The position numbers and the translations under genes are program-made. A stretch of 29,793 bases of DNA from assembly GCF_000611645.1 (NCBI RefSeq), contig NW_014013284.1, positions 1 through 29,793 on the forward strand, in the 5' to 3' direction. The notes under the pieces were generated by a model that did no database searches, was not told where the DNA came from, and worked only from the letters and a program-made list of their open reading frames with translations. Of the stretch, positions 13,171 to 26,711 are shown piece by piece; position 1 is the first letter of the stretch, and each line of letters starts with the position of its first letter. The stretch comes from Monoraphidium neglectum. Its lineage: Eukaryota > Chlorophyta > Chlorophyceae > Sphaeropleales > Selenastraceae.

Positions 13171-13555
13171 AGCTGCGTATGTTGTATAATGCGGCTCGTA
13201 AAGACATCGACCGCAAAACAAGCTGCTCAATCCCAGCGTGAGATCAGATGCTGAGATTGATCTTATGGGCGTCTGCGGCAGGATTATCACGTTGAAATCG
13301 GAGGCAGACTTTCAAAAGTAATGACGCGTTTTGGACGCATCCGCGATTGAAGGGGCATTGCAGCCCCATAATTTGGTCTTGCTGCAGTCCGCACTTTGAC
13401 ATGCTGTGTCAGCATGCTGGCTGACAGTTACTCACACCGAACCAGGTACTGGTCATGGTGGATACCACGTGCTCTGTCTAAACATGGAGCCTTGAAAACG
13501 CGCCTCGACGTCAGCAGCGCCACGCGTGGAAGCAGGTGAAACACATCAACACAGT
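13171..13555 (-). promoter_or_regulatory. Conserved 5' flank of array gene 3
   Basis: CATTATACAA and TTTTGCGGTC lie upstream of the ATG on the minus strand, as in gene 1, followed by the shared GCGTGAGATCAGATGCTGAG block (13,236-13,255 on the + strand). It is more diverged than the flanks of genes 1 and 2 beyond about 13,290. Promoter role is inferred from position. Confidence 0.35.
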
Positions 13556-13700
13556 GCTGCCTGCCCTGCGCTGAGCAGCAGCAGCGGCAGCAGCAGTGGC
13601 TGTGGCGGCGGCACTGGCAGTGGCGGCAGCGGCGCTAACGGGCTTTCATCACGCAACAGCGGGGTGCCGTCAGGGGAATGGTAGCAGGAAAGGGGCACAG
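13556..13700 (+). pseudogene. Short remnant of the translocator-derived fragment (unit 4)
   Basis: GTGCTGCCTGCC, a CAG/GGC-rich stretch and GCTAACGGGCTTTCATCACG match the start of the unit 2 and unit 3 copies, but the homology fades after about 150 bases. The end-of-coding and 3' UTR parts are not recognisable. Confidence 0.45.
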
Positions 13701-14343
13701 CCGGCAACGGAGGCTGGCGATGGAAGCTTGTTGCCGATAATGCTGCCTCTCTCACAGAGCGCATGACAGTGGCAAGTAAGACCATCAAGCAAGCAGACAG
13801 TGGCAAGATGCTTGTGCTGCATGGCAGGCTCCCAACTCCAAGAAGCGACCACACCTGACGGTATTGTGCTACTCATTGTTCATGGTCAGCTGGGACACAT
13901 TCCAGGCCCTTTCGCTTGGCAGCATAACACTGCATCGCTTGTGCAGTTGAGATACCTTGCACAGAATCAGTGTACCAAGGCAGCGTTCAACACGCCCCAA
14001 GCTGCAACCAGCACAGTGAGCAGCTGCACATGCACACCTCTGCCTGTGCCCTTCTGCCACCGATTGTACCAAGATGGGGCCCAAGACAAGATCAATCTAT
14101 GCTAATGACATCTGCTGCGTGATGCGGACCATGGTGCACGTCTACATGGCCAGAACGTTTTACAACTGCAAGCGAGCCGCATGTACAACATCACAAGCAA
14201 CCACCACCAATGAACAAATCCAATGCGGCACGTCAGGTGTGGCCATCGAACGCGGGCCACCCAGCGCTCACCCTGCTGGGGCAAGCCCCGCCCGCCAGCC
14301 CCCCTGCTGCACGATCACACCGACTACAGTAATCTCCCCATGG
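13701..14343. other. 3' flank of array gene 4
   Basis: No gene seen. From about 13,950 it matches the 3' flank of gene 5 (18,470-18,870), with a shared stretch AATCAGTGTACCAAGGCAGC and further blocks. It contains the putative poly(A) signal of gene 4. Confidence 0.5.
14159..14163 (-). terminator. Candidate poly(A) signal of array gene 4
   Basis: TTACA on the + strand is TGTAA on the transcribed strand, about 180 bases past the stop codon. It is kept at the same relative place behind gene 5 within TTTACAACTGCAAG, which supports it as functional. Confidence 0.5.
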
Positions 14344-17321
<2,978 letters not shown>

Positions 17322-17640
17322 TAGTGCTGACGTGCAAGTTCCGTAGCCTCGGAACTTACGCAGATCATTCAGCATGCGAAGGAGAGGGATCTGCGGTGGT
17401 GTGACATGTGGCAAAGGGCAGTCGTTTTGTCTTCATGGCGTTGAATTTTGTATGATAGCATTGGCTCTGTCAACGAGATCCAATGGGCGTGGACACATGC
17501 CAGACATGGGTCATCCCTCATGGGTGAGAATGTTCCTGCAGCTGGAGCTGCGTGCGGTGGTTGGGTGATGCCTGGACTGGCTATTCCACCCCTACAAGCA
17601 TTTGATACCCACAGCTGCACAGCTGCAGGCCAATATATAC
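17322..17640 (-). promoter_or_regulatory. 5' flank of array gene 4, shared with gene 5
   Basis: Shares with 21,985-22,262 the blocks GCCTCGGAACT, ACACATG(C/T)CAGACATGGGTC and CTGGACTGGCT at matching distances. There is little likeness to the flanks of genes 1-3, so subfamily B has its own upstream region. No convincing TATA element was seen. Confidence 0.35.
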
Positions 17641-18060
17641 GCGTCTTGCCGTTGCCGCACACTTCCATATGCATATCCCAGACCACAAACCGCGCAGTTC
17701 GAGACCACAGAAAGTGCTGCCTCGGCCCCAGCGTGAGATCAGATGGTGAGATCGGTTCGACCATGGAGTCAGTCCTGCCGCAGACGCCCACAACAATCGA
17801 TCTGAGTGGCAGGATTGACACCTTGGCACGTTGGAGGCTTTCAGCAGAGTGACACCTTGTAGCCGCCTGGGAGTGAGGACAACCTGCGGCCCAGACAGTT
17901 GGCCTTCCTACTGTCGGCAGTCTGCGCTTTGGCATGCTGTGTCAGATTGCATGCTGGTAAGGGTGGATACAATGTGCTCTATCTGTCTGGACATGAAGCC
18001 TTGAAAACGTGCCTCAAAGTCATCAGTAGCGCTGTGAAAGCAGGCGATGCACAGTGCTGC
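17641..18060. other. Residual subfamily-A-type upstream sequence in unit 4
   Basis: GACCACAGAAAGTGCTGCCT, GCGTGAGATCAGATGGTGAG and GAAGCCTTGAAAACGTGCCT match the 5' flanks of genes 1-3. Unit 4 thus carries the A-type flank behind its own B-type flank. A small segment within it (about 17,760-17,805) is inverted relative to unit 3. No gene is seen. Confidence 0.45.
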
Positions 18061-18290
18061 CTGCGCCGTGCCGGGCAGCAGCAGCAGCAGCAGCAGCAGC
18101 TGCAGGAGTAGCAGCAGCAGGAGCAGCAGCGACATCGCAACGGCGGCGGCGGCGGCGGCGGCGCTCAACATGCTACCATCCCGCGTCAACAGGGTTGTGA
18201 GAAGGGGATAGCACGTGGGGTAGGCTCCAAGCCGGCGAGGGCGGCTGACGGCGCAAGCTTGTCGTGATGCCGATGCTGCCGCCCCTCTTG
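18061..18290 (+). pseudogene. Short remnant of the translocator-derived fragment (unit 5)
   Basis: GTGCTGCCTGCGCCGTGC (starting at 18,053), a CAG-rich run, GCGCTCAACATGCTACCATC and CCGCGTCAAC follow the same order as in units 2 and 3, then homology decays. No reading frame is kept. Confidence 0.5.
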
Positions 18291-18872
18291 ACATGCGCCT
18301 GCGAGGCAAGGACCGTGCGTGCGCCTGGCGCCCAAACGCTTAAAAAGATGACCTCGCGCCCGATGGCTGTTTTAAAACAGGCACAGTTGCTGCCCGTTGA
18401 GCTTGGTCACCTGAACCACCTTCCCGGTCTGTCTGCCTAGCGGCAAAGCTGTGCACTGTTTGTTGAGATGCCTTACTTGCACGCACAGAATCAGTGTACC
18501 AAGGCAGCGTTCAGCACGTCCCAAGCTGCGACCAGCAGAGTGAGCAGCTGCACATGCATGACCTCCGCCCATGCCCTTCTGCCACTGATTGCACCAAGAT
18601 GGGGCCCAAGACCAGCTCAATCCTATACTTCTGACAGTTGCTGCCTGGTGCGGACGACTGTGCACGTGTACAGGGCAACGGCGTTTACAACTGCAAGTAA
18701 TGGAATCTCCAACATGAAACGCAATAACCACAGGAGTCCGCAAAGTACACAACCCTTGCAGCACGTCCAGTGTGGCCATCAAACACGGGCCGCCCACTGC
18801 TCGCCCTGCTGGGGCAGTCACTGCCGGCCCGCTGCGTCGCTGGACGGCCACAATGGCTAACCTGTCCCATGG
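18291..18872. other. 3' flank of array gene 5
   Basis: No gene seen. It matches the 3' flank of gene 4 from about 18,470 on and holds the putative poly(A) signal of gene 5. Confidence 0.5.
18685..18689 (-). terminator. Candidate poly(A) signal of array gene 5
   Basis: TGTAA on the minus strand, about 185 bases after the stop codon, in the same sequence context as the signal behind gene 4. Confidence 0.5.
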
Positions 18873-19319
18873 TCACGTGTTTCTGTGAACGCGCGCAGCC
18901 ATGTCCTCCATCCACTTGCGCGCCCCCACCTCTCGCCCCGCCGTGCACGCCGCCTGCAGCCGCCAGTAATACATGCCAATGAACTTGAGGCAGCCGGCCG
19001 CGTCCAAGGTTGCCGCCTCCACTGCGCCGCATACCGCATCCAGCTGCTCCGGGGGCAGCCCCAGCGCCCCTGCCGCCCTTGCAACCTCACCATAGGCCTG
19101 TGTGGCCGCGTCTGCCAGGGCCAGGGCGCGGTCTGGGCAGTTGGGAGGCGGCACTGCGATTTGGGGCAGATTGAGCGCGACCAGTGCAGCAGGCGTGTTG
19201 GCGAGCTGGCTGGCAGCGCCGCTGGAGATGACGCAGCCAGCAGTATTGCCATGCTGCTGCTGCTTTTGCTGCTGCTGCTGCTGCTGCTGTTGCTGCTCTT
19301 GTTGCTGCTGCTGCTCTTT

Positions 19320-19350
<31 letters not shown>

Positions 19351-19374
19351 TGCTCTTGTTGCTGCTGCTGCTCT

Positions 19375-19444
<70 letters not shown>

Positions 19445-19493
19445 TCTGCTGTTGCTGCTCTTTCTGCTGTTGCTGCTCTTTCTGCTGTTGCTC

Positions 19494-19566
<73 letters not shown>

Positions 19567-21984
19567 TGCTGCTGCTGCTCCTGCTGCTGCTGCGCAGCCG
19601 CTAGACCTGCTGGCTGCGGCACTTGAATGCTCCTGGCTGCAACAGCCCGGGCCGGAACATCCGGCGGACCTGCTGCTGCACCCTGGACCGCGCCGCCACC
19701 GCGCCGCCCCTGCGGGGCCATGGTCGCCACAGCTGGGCCCAGCTGCGTGGCGGCGACATCACCGGGCTGCAGGGTGGCCCGGGCTGAGGCTGCCTGCTGC
19801 CTGTTGCCAGTGGCCGCTGACGGTTCCTGCGCTGCCGCCGCCTCCTCCTCCAACACCAGCTGCTGCCGCGGGGGCCCTGGCCGCGGCGACGCTGCCGCCG
19901 GTGCTGTCCCTGCAAGTCGTCCGACTCGCACGGCAGGCCCTGCGGCTGCTTGAAGGCTGGTTTGGCACCCAGCAGGCATGCTGAGCTCGTCCTCCTGCCC
20001 CTGTGGGATTTGGTGCGCTTCTTGCCCCTCCTCGATTTGCTGCTCTCGCACAACCTCCCGCACATTGCCGCCGGCAAGTGCCTCTGGCTGGCGTGGCTGC
20101 ATGCACCGGCCCCGCCGGTCGCAGCCTGGCGCGGGCGCAGGTGCCGGTGCCGCCGGTGCCGCAGCTGCCGCCGCCGGTGCCGCCGCCGCCGCTTCTACCA
20201 CAGCGCGATTAGCGGCGGCGGCGGCATCGTCGTAGGTGGCGTGCACTTCGATGGTGCCTGAGGCGGCTAAACGGAAGCGTGAGATGGTGGCGTTGGGGCC
20301 CAGAAGGTTCGTCCCTTCAGGTATGTAAAGTGTACATTTGGACCGGTTGTAGGGCTGCCAACAATGATAACAGCGAACAGTCCCACTGCGTGGCGCGCCG
20401 CGCGGCTGGCCGTCCAGTACTGCCTGCACGCTGACTCTCAGCGGGAAGAAGGCGTTCGGCCAGCAAGCTGCCACCATGGCAGCTGGCAGACTGAGCTCCC
20501 GCCGACGCCTCGTTCGGGGGTTGTAGCTGATGTGGCTGAACTGAAGTGGAAAGGTTTCGGATTGAAAGCAGGATCCCGCAGAGGGTTGCACAGTGCAAAG
20601 GAAAGCCTGGGGCACGGCCACTTGCAGTGCGTGACAACTGTTCAGTCAACTACAAGCAAGCAAGGTCACAAGTGCGCGCGGACCTCACCACTGGCCAGGT
20701 GTTTGACTCGAGGTCCTCCGGCTCCAGCTGGCGGCGCAGACCGCGGCGCTCTCCACCTGTCATTTGCCCCGGGGCCCGCACACTGGACAAGATTAGGTCT
20801 AGCGCAGCAGGCCCTGCTGCGCGCCGAAAGGCGGTGACGTCGCAGCCCTCCAGCTCAGCAAATTGCCCAAGGCCCTTGGTTATTTGGCGTGCCTTGTCGA
20901 CGCGGCTGTCGAACCTGTGCCCCCAGGTGTGGCCGTCCACCTCCAGCTGCAAGCTGATATTGAGGGGCAGGGGGGCCCCTGGGAACCAGGCGTCCAGAAG
21001 CCCAGCTGGCACCCACAAGCGAGACAGTCCACTGGATGGCATGGCGGTGAACCTGTGAAACTGCATCGCAACGATGAGAAATGCAATGCATGAAGATACA
21101 CATGCACGTGAACTTCGTAAGGTTCTGAGTGGTGAGCGTGGGGCGCTGCTGTCCAATCGCGGACCGCGGAGTGTTCATCACATAGTGGGCCCCAGTTGCC
21201 CAGGTCTCACCGCCTGCCAGAGACCGCCAGACGGCGCACTTGAGTTCTTGCTGCCGTCCGCCTGCAGTGGTGCCAGGCTGCTGTGGTTGTCTACTTACGG
21301 AAAGCGCTTCATCCAGCGCAACAGCCCGGGTCCTGTACGGCCTAGCAGACCCCTCCAACAGCCCACGCATGCCAATTCACGACCGATTGTTGCAGTGCTA
21401 GCATATCGCTGTGGTTGATGCTGCAACGCAGTGGCAATGCACACACTTGCACTTGCCAATGCAGCTTGCCCGCGTCATCAGCGCCCCACCTGCTCGCTGC
21501 CTTCACTGTCATCACTGTTGCCCTCCGCCTCGCTGGCATGGCTGGCCCCGCTCGCATCCAGATTGAACGCGCCGCTGCCACCGCCGCCGCCGCCGCCGCC
21601 GCCGCCCTTGTAGCTGGTTGCTCCACTGCTCCCAGGCACCGCCTCGGCCTCCCAGGGGGCCCGACCCCGCGCCTCGACGGCCGCGTTGCTGCGGATGCGC
21701 GCACTCGCGGCCTGCGCTGCCGCGCGCCGCGGCAGGCGATTCTGGTGCTGCGGCTGCGCAACGATCAGGTCCGAGGCGCCCTGATGCAGCTCTGTGTGAT
21801 CTGAAAGCTGCTGCTGGCCTGGGCGGTCATCACCAGGCTTTGGCTCCAAAGGGGACTCGAGAGCGCCAAGCCGTGGGCGCTTGTGCGGCGGCGCTGCGAT
21901 GGTGCTGCTGCGGCCGCGCACGTTGCCAGGCTGGGTATCAAGGCGCTTATCTTCATCTGAAGTCTGGCTGTGATTGCCGGGCAT
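18873..21984 (-). CDS. Array gene 5: protein with two B3-like domains and poly-Q, about 844 aa
   Basis: Exons (minus) 21984-21490, 21060-20689 and 20540-18873, all phase 0 (165, 124 and 555 residues). Starts MPGNHSQTSDEDKRLDTQPG. Exon 1 contains [24 protein letters not shown] and an eleven-Gly run coded by a GCC/CCG repeat near 21,575-21,605. Exon 2 is the first B3-like domain (FHRFTAMP, LWVPAGLLDAWFPGAPLPLN, LEVDGHTWG, GLGQFAELEGCDVTAFRRAA). Exon 3 opens FSHISYNP and holds the second (LSLPAAMVAACWPNAFFPLR, LDGQPRG, ISRFRLAASGTIEV). The poly-Q region (about residues 606-720) is regularly broken by Lys-Glu, giving repeated KEQQQQ units. The C-terminal helical domain is almost identical to that of gene 4 (LNLPQIAVPPPNCPDRALAL). 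It is the longest member. Role inferred as in the other copies. Confidence 0.75.
19251..19592 (+). repeat. CTG/CTCTTT tract coding for poly-Q with Lys-Glu breaks in array gene 5
   Basis: CTG triplets interrupted by a recurring CTCTTTCTGCTG motif on the + strand, read as CAG...AAAGAG, that is Gln-Lys-Glu, on the minus strand. Three close copies lie at about 19,440-19,490 and others near 19,315 and 19,372. Confidence 0.95.
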
Positions 21985-22262
21985 TGGTGCTGACGTGCAA
22001 TCTCCGCAGCCTCGGAACTAAAATCATTCGAGGGACCTGGTGTGAAATGTGGGAAATGCAATCGTTTGTATGAATGTCGTGGATTTTCGCAGCGTTGGTT
22101 CTGTCATCGAGGATCAATGGGCGCGGACACATGTCAGACATGGGTCATCCCTCAGTGTTCGTGTGTACAGGAGAGCTGCGTGCGGTTATTAGGTGACACA
22201 TGGACTGGCTCTTCCATGCCTACAAGCTTTTGCTACCACACAGATGCACATCTGCAGACTAT
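21985..22262 (-). promoter_or_regulatory. 5' flank of array gene 5
   Basis: Shared blocks with the gene 4 flank mark it as the upstream region of subfamily B. This is the last stretch recognisable as part of the array. Confidence 0.35.
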
Positions 22263-22905
22263 TGCTTGCCTCGCAGTCCCCAGACGACTCGATAGATCTG
22301 TCCAAGAGAACCGCATCCTCGACTGCAGCGGACCCATGCAGAAGGACGGTCGTCACAACGCTCAAGTAGTTTACGACTTTGAAGTTGGAATTGATAAAAA
22401 AGGAAGACATGCAGCATCTCTTGTCTCAAGCCGCCAGCCCAGTGCAGGAAGCTATGAGTACTAACATGCCTTGTTGTATCGCATACATGACTTTGAACAT
22501 CGTGCAAGCACGGTTGTCCATACACCATAAACTACTGTACATGCTTCCGCATGCAGACGAGCATTATGCAAGGTGCCACATGGGGGTCATACACAGCGCA
22601 CTGGCCCCACCTTACTTGCGCGGGGCTGATGCAAGGGTGTGGAGCTGTACACTCATTCAAGGGAGTTGACAGGGCATTGCCCAGCCTGCAAAACAATTCA
22701 CAGAGTGGCTGCACAGGGCAAACCCTGAACCAAACACGTCCAGCTAGCAGCCCCTCTTTGCCCTCTTTCCTAACGAGCACCAGGCCTTCCAGCCCGGCAC
22801 TTGGGAGCTGCCTCCCGGCTTGGCCTGAACTGGGCGGCTGCTCGCCAGCCCCTGGCCATTGGCCAGCTGCCGCTCCAGCTCGACTCGGCCTGTGGCCAGT
22901 GCTGA
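22263..22905. other. Intergenic region between the array and the WD40 gene
   Basis: About 640 bases, less GC-rich than the genes. It should contain the 3' UTR of the WD40 gene, which ends at 22906. I saw no TTACA (minus-strand TGTAA) in it, no convincing coding frame and no RNA gene. Confidence 0.4.
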
Positions 22906-25900
22906 TCAGCCCCGAGCGCCATCCCTGCCCGTCCCAAAGTCGTATCCCAGCACACACGAGCTCATGACGTTGAAGAATTTCTTGAACGCCCCCGGCTCGT
23001 GCTTCGCCCCTTTTGGCCACCTGCATGCCCGCCGGCAGGCGAAGGCAACGAGCAGGCAGGCGTGGTGCATGTGAGCGGCCTTGCTTGCGGTCAGATGGGC
23101 TGCCTTTGAGGCAAGGAGCGCTGAGCAGCGGCGGCTCGAAGGGCTTTGAAACAAGCAGCGCAAACGAGGCCGCATGCCAATAATTCCTTCTGTCTGCACT
23201 CACCAGGCACGCACCCGTCAGCCCACACAGCACCCGCCCTGCAAGGGCCCAAACGTCAAGCCCAATACCCGCGCACCAGAGCGCCTCGTCGTCCCCGAAC
23301 ATCTCGTCGTCAAAGCCGTTGTCCTCGTCCTCCACATGAGCACCGCCGCCGCCGCCCCCGAAGGCGTCGAAGTAGCCGACAGTCCCGTCTGGGCGGCGCT
23401 GCACTCTCTGGTAGTCCTCGCGGTCGCACCCTTCATCCCTGTGGGGGCGCCAACGTGGCGGCGAGCGGTTGTTGCACGTGTGCAGCATGTGGGCACGGGG
23501 CGCGTCTGTTGCAGCTGCCAAAGTTGTGTGTGGCAGCACGGGCTGCGGGATGGCTGAAATAGCGCTTAGGACGTGCTTGGTTACTGGGAGTGATGCGATT
23601 GCACACCGGCCTGCGCACGTGCACCAGCCAGCCATGCGCGTTTTCACATCCACCCCTCCCTGCCTTTCTGCCCCCTGCATTTCACCAATCATGGGCGTCG
23701 GGTTAAGCACTAGCACCTTCTTGCCTTATTGGTCTGCAGCCACTGTGCGCCCGATGCACTGATCGCACGCAAGTCATGCATGCAGCCCGTTGTCAAATCC
23801 CTCAAAGCAGCCTGCCCTCCCCTAAATCGCACCTGTCCTCCCCACGGACCTCGCAGGCGGCCACCAGCGTGGCCGCGCCCTCCGCCCATGCCAGCGACTG
23901 CACCACCTGATTCCCCGTTGACAGCTCATACAGCGCCCTGCCCCGCCCGCCGCGCAGGTCGAACGCCCACACCGCCTCCCCCTCTCCGCCCGCGAAGCAC
24001 ACCATCGCGCCGCCGCCGAGCCCCGAGCCCGCCGGCGCGGCCGCGAGCGCGACGCCGTACAAGGGGTTCGAGCCGCCCGGCAAAATCGTCAGCGCTGCCG
24101 CGCCGCTGCGGGCGCTGTCGCGCACGTCCCATACCTTCACGTCCCCCGAGCGCGCAGCGCTCGCGAAGAGGTGCGGCGCGCGCCACGTGTCCGGTGCGGG
24201 CGCGAGCGCAGTGACATCGTACCGGTGCCCGCAGAGCAGCCGCTGCGCGCGCTGCGTCTCGAGATCGTAAATCGCGATCACGTAAGACCCGAGCGCCGCC
24301 GCCAGCCGCGGCGCGCCCCCGCCGCCGCCGTCTGCCAGGATGCACGTCATGTCGATCGGGCCGGACGTGTCGTCCCCGGCGAGCGCCAGCGAGCATCTTG
24401 GCGGCGGCAGCTGCAGGCGGCACATTGCGTGCGGCCGGACGCCCTTGGACGCCTCGAGGGCGTCGAGACCTTCGACTTCGCAGGATCTGAGGTCCCCATG
24501 GTACAGCTCGTCCTCGTCATCATCCTCGTCCCCGTCCTCGTCATCGTATAGGAGAATGAGATCGCCCTCGTGCAAGTACTTTGGCAGCCGCTCCTCCTCC
24601 TGTAGCGGCAGGCCGGCGAGCTCCCAGCTGAGCAGCGCGCCACCGCCTGCGTGCGTGCCGTCGGCGGGGCGGAGAGAATAGCCCATCTCAGCTGTCAGCC
24701 GCATGGCACGGGAGACGCACCGCCGAGGCAAAGGCGCATGCCGCCTGATGGACTCGCGGCAAGCATGGGGGATGCTGTCACAGCGGCACGAGCGCCTCCG
24801 CCCGGCAGGCCGTGCGGTGGACCGCATGCAGCGCACGGGCTCCTGCCAGCACCCCTGCCCCTCCACCCTTGCCCCGCGAGCACCCGCGAAATGCCGGTGC
24901 GGCCAGCTCACCCTTGATCGCCAACACGCGCGTGCCCCAGACGTGCAGCCCCGCGTGGCCGCCCGCCGCCCCCTCGCCGCCAGACCAGAGGGTATACTGC
25001 AGCACCGACCCTTCCCACCAGTACCTGCCAACGTGCCCGCCGCCCCCGCCGGCTGGCGCCGAGAACGCCTTGATGCGATCTCCGCCATCGCCGGCGCACC
25101 ACACGAGCCCGTTGGCCGCATCTGCGGCGACGTGGGTTGCGGGCTCGTACAGACCTGCGGTTTGGGGGGCGCAGGGGTTCTTCAAGGAGCGTGCGTGTAT
25201 GTGCTTCGGCCAGCGCATGGCGGCGCGGAGAGGGGCAGTGTCGGCTTCGCCGACCGCACGGAGCGTGAACCCTAGACATTGATTCACGAGCGCCGGATGG
25301 CGGCGCAAGGCGCCTGCGGCGGGCTCTTGCAAGCAGCGGCCTCCGCACAGCCGCGGCGGCCCACCCGTGCGGAAATCGGTAACGCCTGCCTCGGCTCCGT
25401 CTGGTTGCAGCCGCAGCGAGGCAACCCCGGGGTCCCGCAGCTCCCACCCGGTCGCGTGCGACGCGGCCACCAGCGCGCCGTCGGCGTGAAGCAGCGACGC
25501 CCTCAGCGACGACAGCTTGCGCACGCGGCAGCAGGCGGCGGTGATGACGTCATCGTCGGGGAGGGGCTCCGAGGGCCCCGCCGCCTCCGCAGCGCTGGCG
25601 TCGCGGCGCCGGCGTTTGAGGCTCGTGCTGAGGGGGGCGCTGACGGTGGGGGCCGCGCCGAAGGCGATGGGGGTGCTGTCCTTGAACACAGCTAGGGGGC
25701 TGCTGTCCGGCCTAGGAGGCGGCCTGGGCGGGGGATAGGGGGGAGCCGGGGGCTAGGGCGTCAGTGGGCGTGGGTGCAGCCAGGGCCGGTCAAACCAGTC
25801 AAAGCCGCGTGACACGACACGGGGCCGGAGGGTTGGCGTGCTTGGCTTTGCCGGTTCTTGTGCTGGCAGGTGCAGTGGGTCACTGGCATGCATCCGTCCC

Positions 25901-26431
25901 ATGCGGGGCGGCCGCCCTCTGCGTGTTGATTTCAGACGCATTTGGATGCCCACAGCGGGCCCGTCGGATCTTGATGCACCCTTGCACGCGCCCCACCCCT
26001 AGCCTCCCCCCGACCAACCGACCTTGGCTCCTCCAAGGAGGGCATTAAGTGGATGCCCTCCATCATGCGCGCCCGCACCGCCTCCACGCTCATAAACCCT
26101 GCCTCCCGCACCCCGCCGCTGCCGCCGTCGCCGCTGCCGCTGTCGGCGGGCCCTATTTTTGCAAACATCGGCATCATGGCCGGCAGCAGCGCTGCCATGT
26201 GGCCCGCCGCCTGGCCGGCCTCCAGGTCCCCGCCGGCGACGGCGCACCCGTCGAGCGGCCAGGCTGCCGCTATCGCGCTCTCGATGCTGCCGTCGCCGCC
26301 GAAGGCATGGTTGTCGTTCACGCAGAGCAGCGCCTCGAGCGCCGCGGGAACCTCCAATTGCGGCGCCACGCCGCCGGAGTCGGGTGCGGCCGCAAGCGGC
26401 GGCGCGGGCGCGGGCTTGGACGCCGGCAAGG

Positions 26432-26468
<37 letters not shown>

Positions 26469-26711
26469 TTGGCAGGAGCCGTCCAGGACGGATTGTACAC
26501 AGCACTCGAGCATCGGGAGCGGCTGCGCACGGCGGAATGACTTCCGCCCGCGCTTCTGCCACACCGTCTTCGCAACGCGCCTCGCCGTGTCGCGGATGGC
26601 GCGGGCGGCGACCGTTGTGCACCTGCGGCGAGGCGGCGGCAGAGCAGGCTGATTGCTCGGTGTGTTCGGCAGAACTAAGTGTATCCGAGGCCAACCTGGG
26701 CTAGCGGACAT
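22906..26711 (-). CDS. WD40-repeat protein, about 830 aa
   Basis: Exons (minus) 26711-26023, 25702-25365, 25154-24912, 24691-23850, 23542-23277 and 23020-22906 join in phase throughout. The beta-propeller part is clear in exon 4: LAAALGSYVIAIYDLETQRA, LLCGHRYDVTALAPAP, SAARSGDVKVWDVRD, and YELSTGNQVVQSLAWAEGA. The last exons give an acidic loop (GYFDAF, EDEDNGFDDEMFGDDEALW) joined to WPKGAKH and a terminal VLGYDF, matching the acidic loop plus Cys-Trp-Pro ending that I recall from a conserved family of single-propeller WD40 proteins. Function is unknown; such propellers are protein-binding scaffolds. Exons 2-6 are well supported. Exon 1 (from MSASPGWPRI; basic VWQKRGRKSFRR, an Asp-Ala repeat) is attached only because the phases fit through a weak GTCGGT donor, so it could be a separate gene. 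Confidence 0.7.
26434..26466 (+). repeat. Hexanucleotide (GCGTCG)n repeat in coding sequence
   Basis: About 5.5 copies of GCGTCG, read on the minus strand as alternating Asp-Ala in the first exon assigned to the WD40 gene. Confidence 0.9.

Noticed and set aside
22042..22464. + strand frame of 140 codons next to the end of the array
   Set aside because: Its first part is the non-coding upstream region shared with gene 4, where the frame is not kept.
23218..23500. Possible protein-kinase fragment (residues resembling D-V-W-A-L in a minus-strand frame)
   Set aside because: The stretch lies after the donor that gives the correct phase for the WD40 gene, no other kinase motif is near, and it is better read as intron.
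24171..25695. Several long + strand frames opposite the WD40 gene
   Set aside because: They are GC-driven antisense frames of a well-supported minus-strand gene and show no family motifs.
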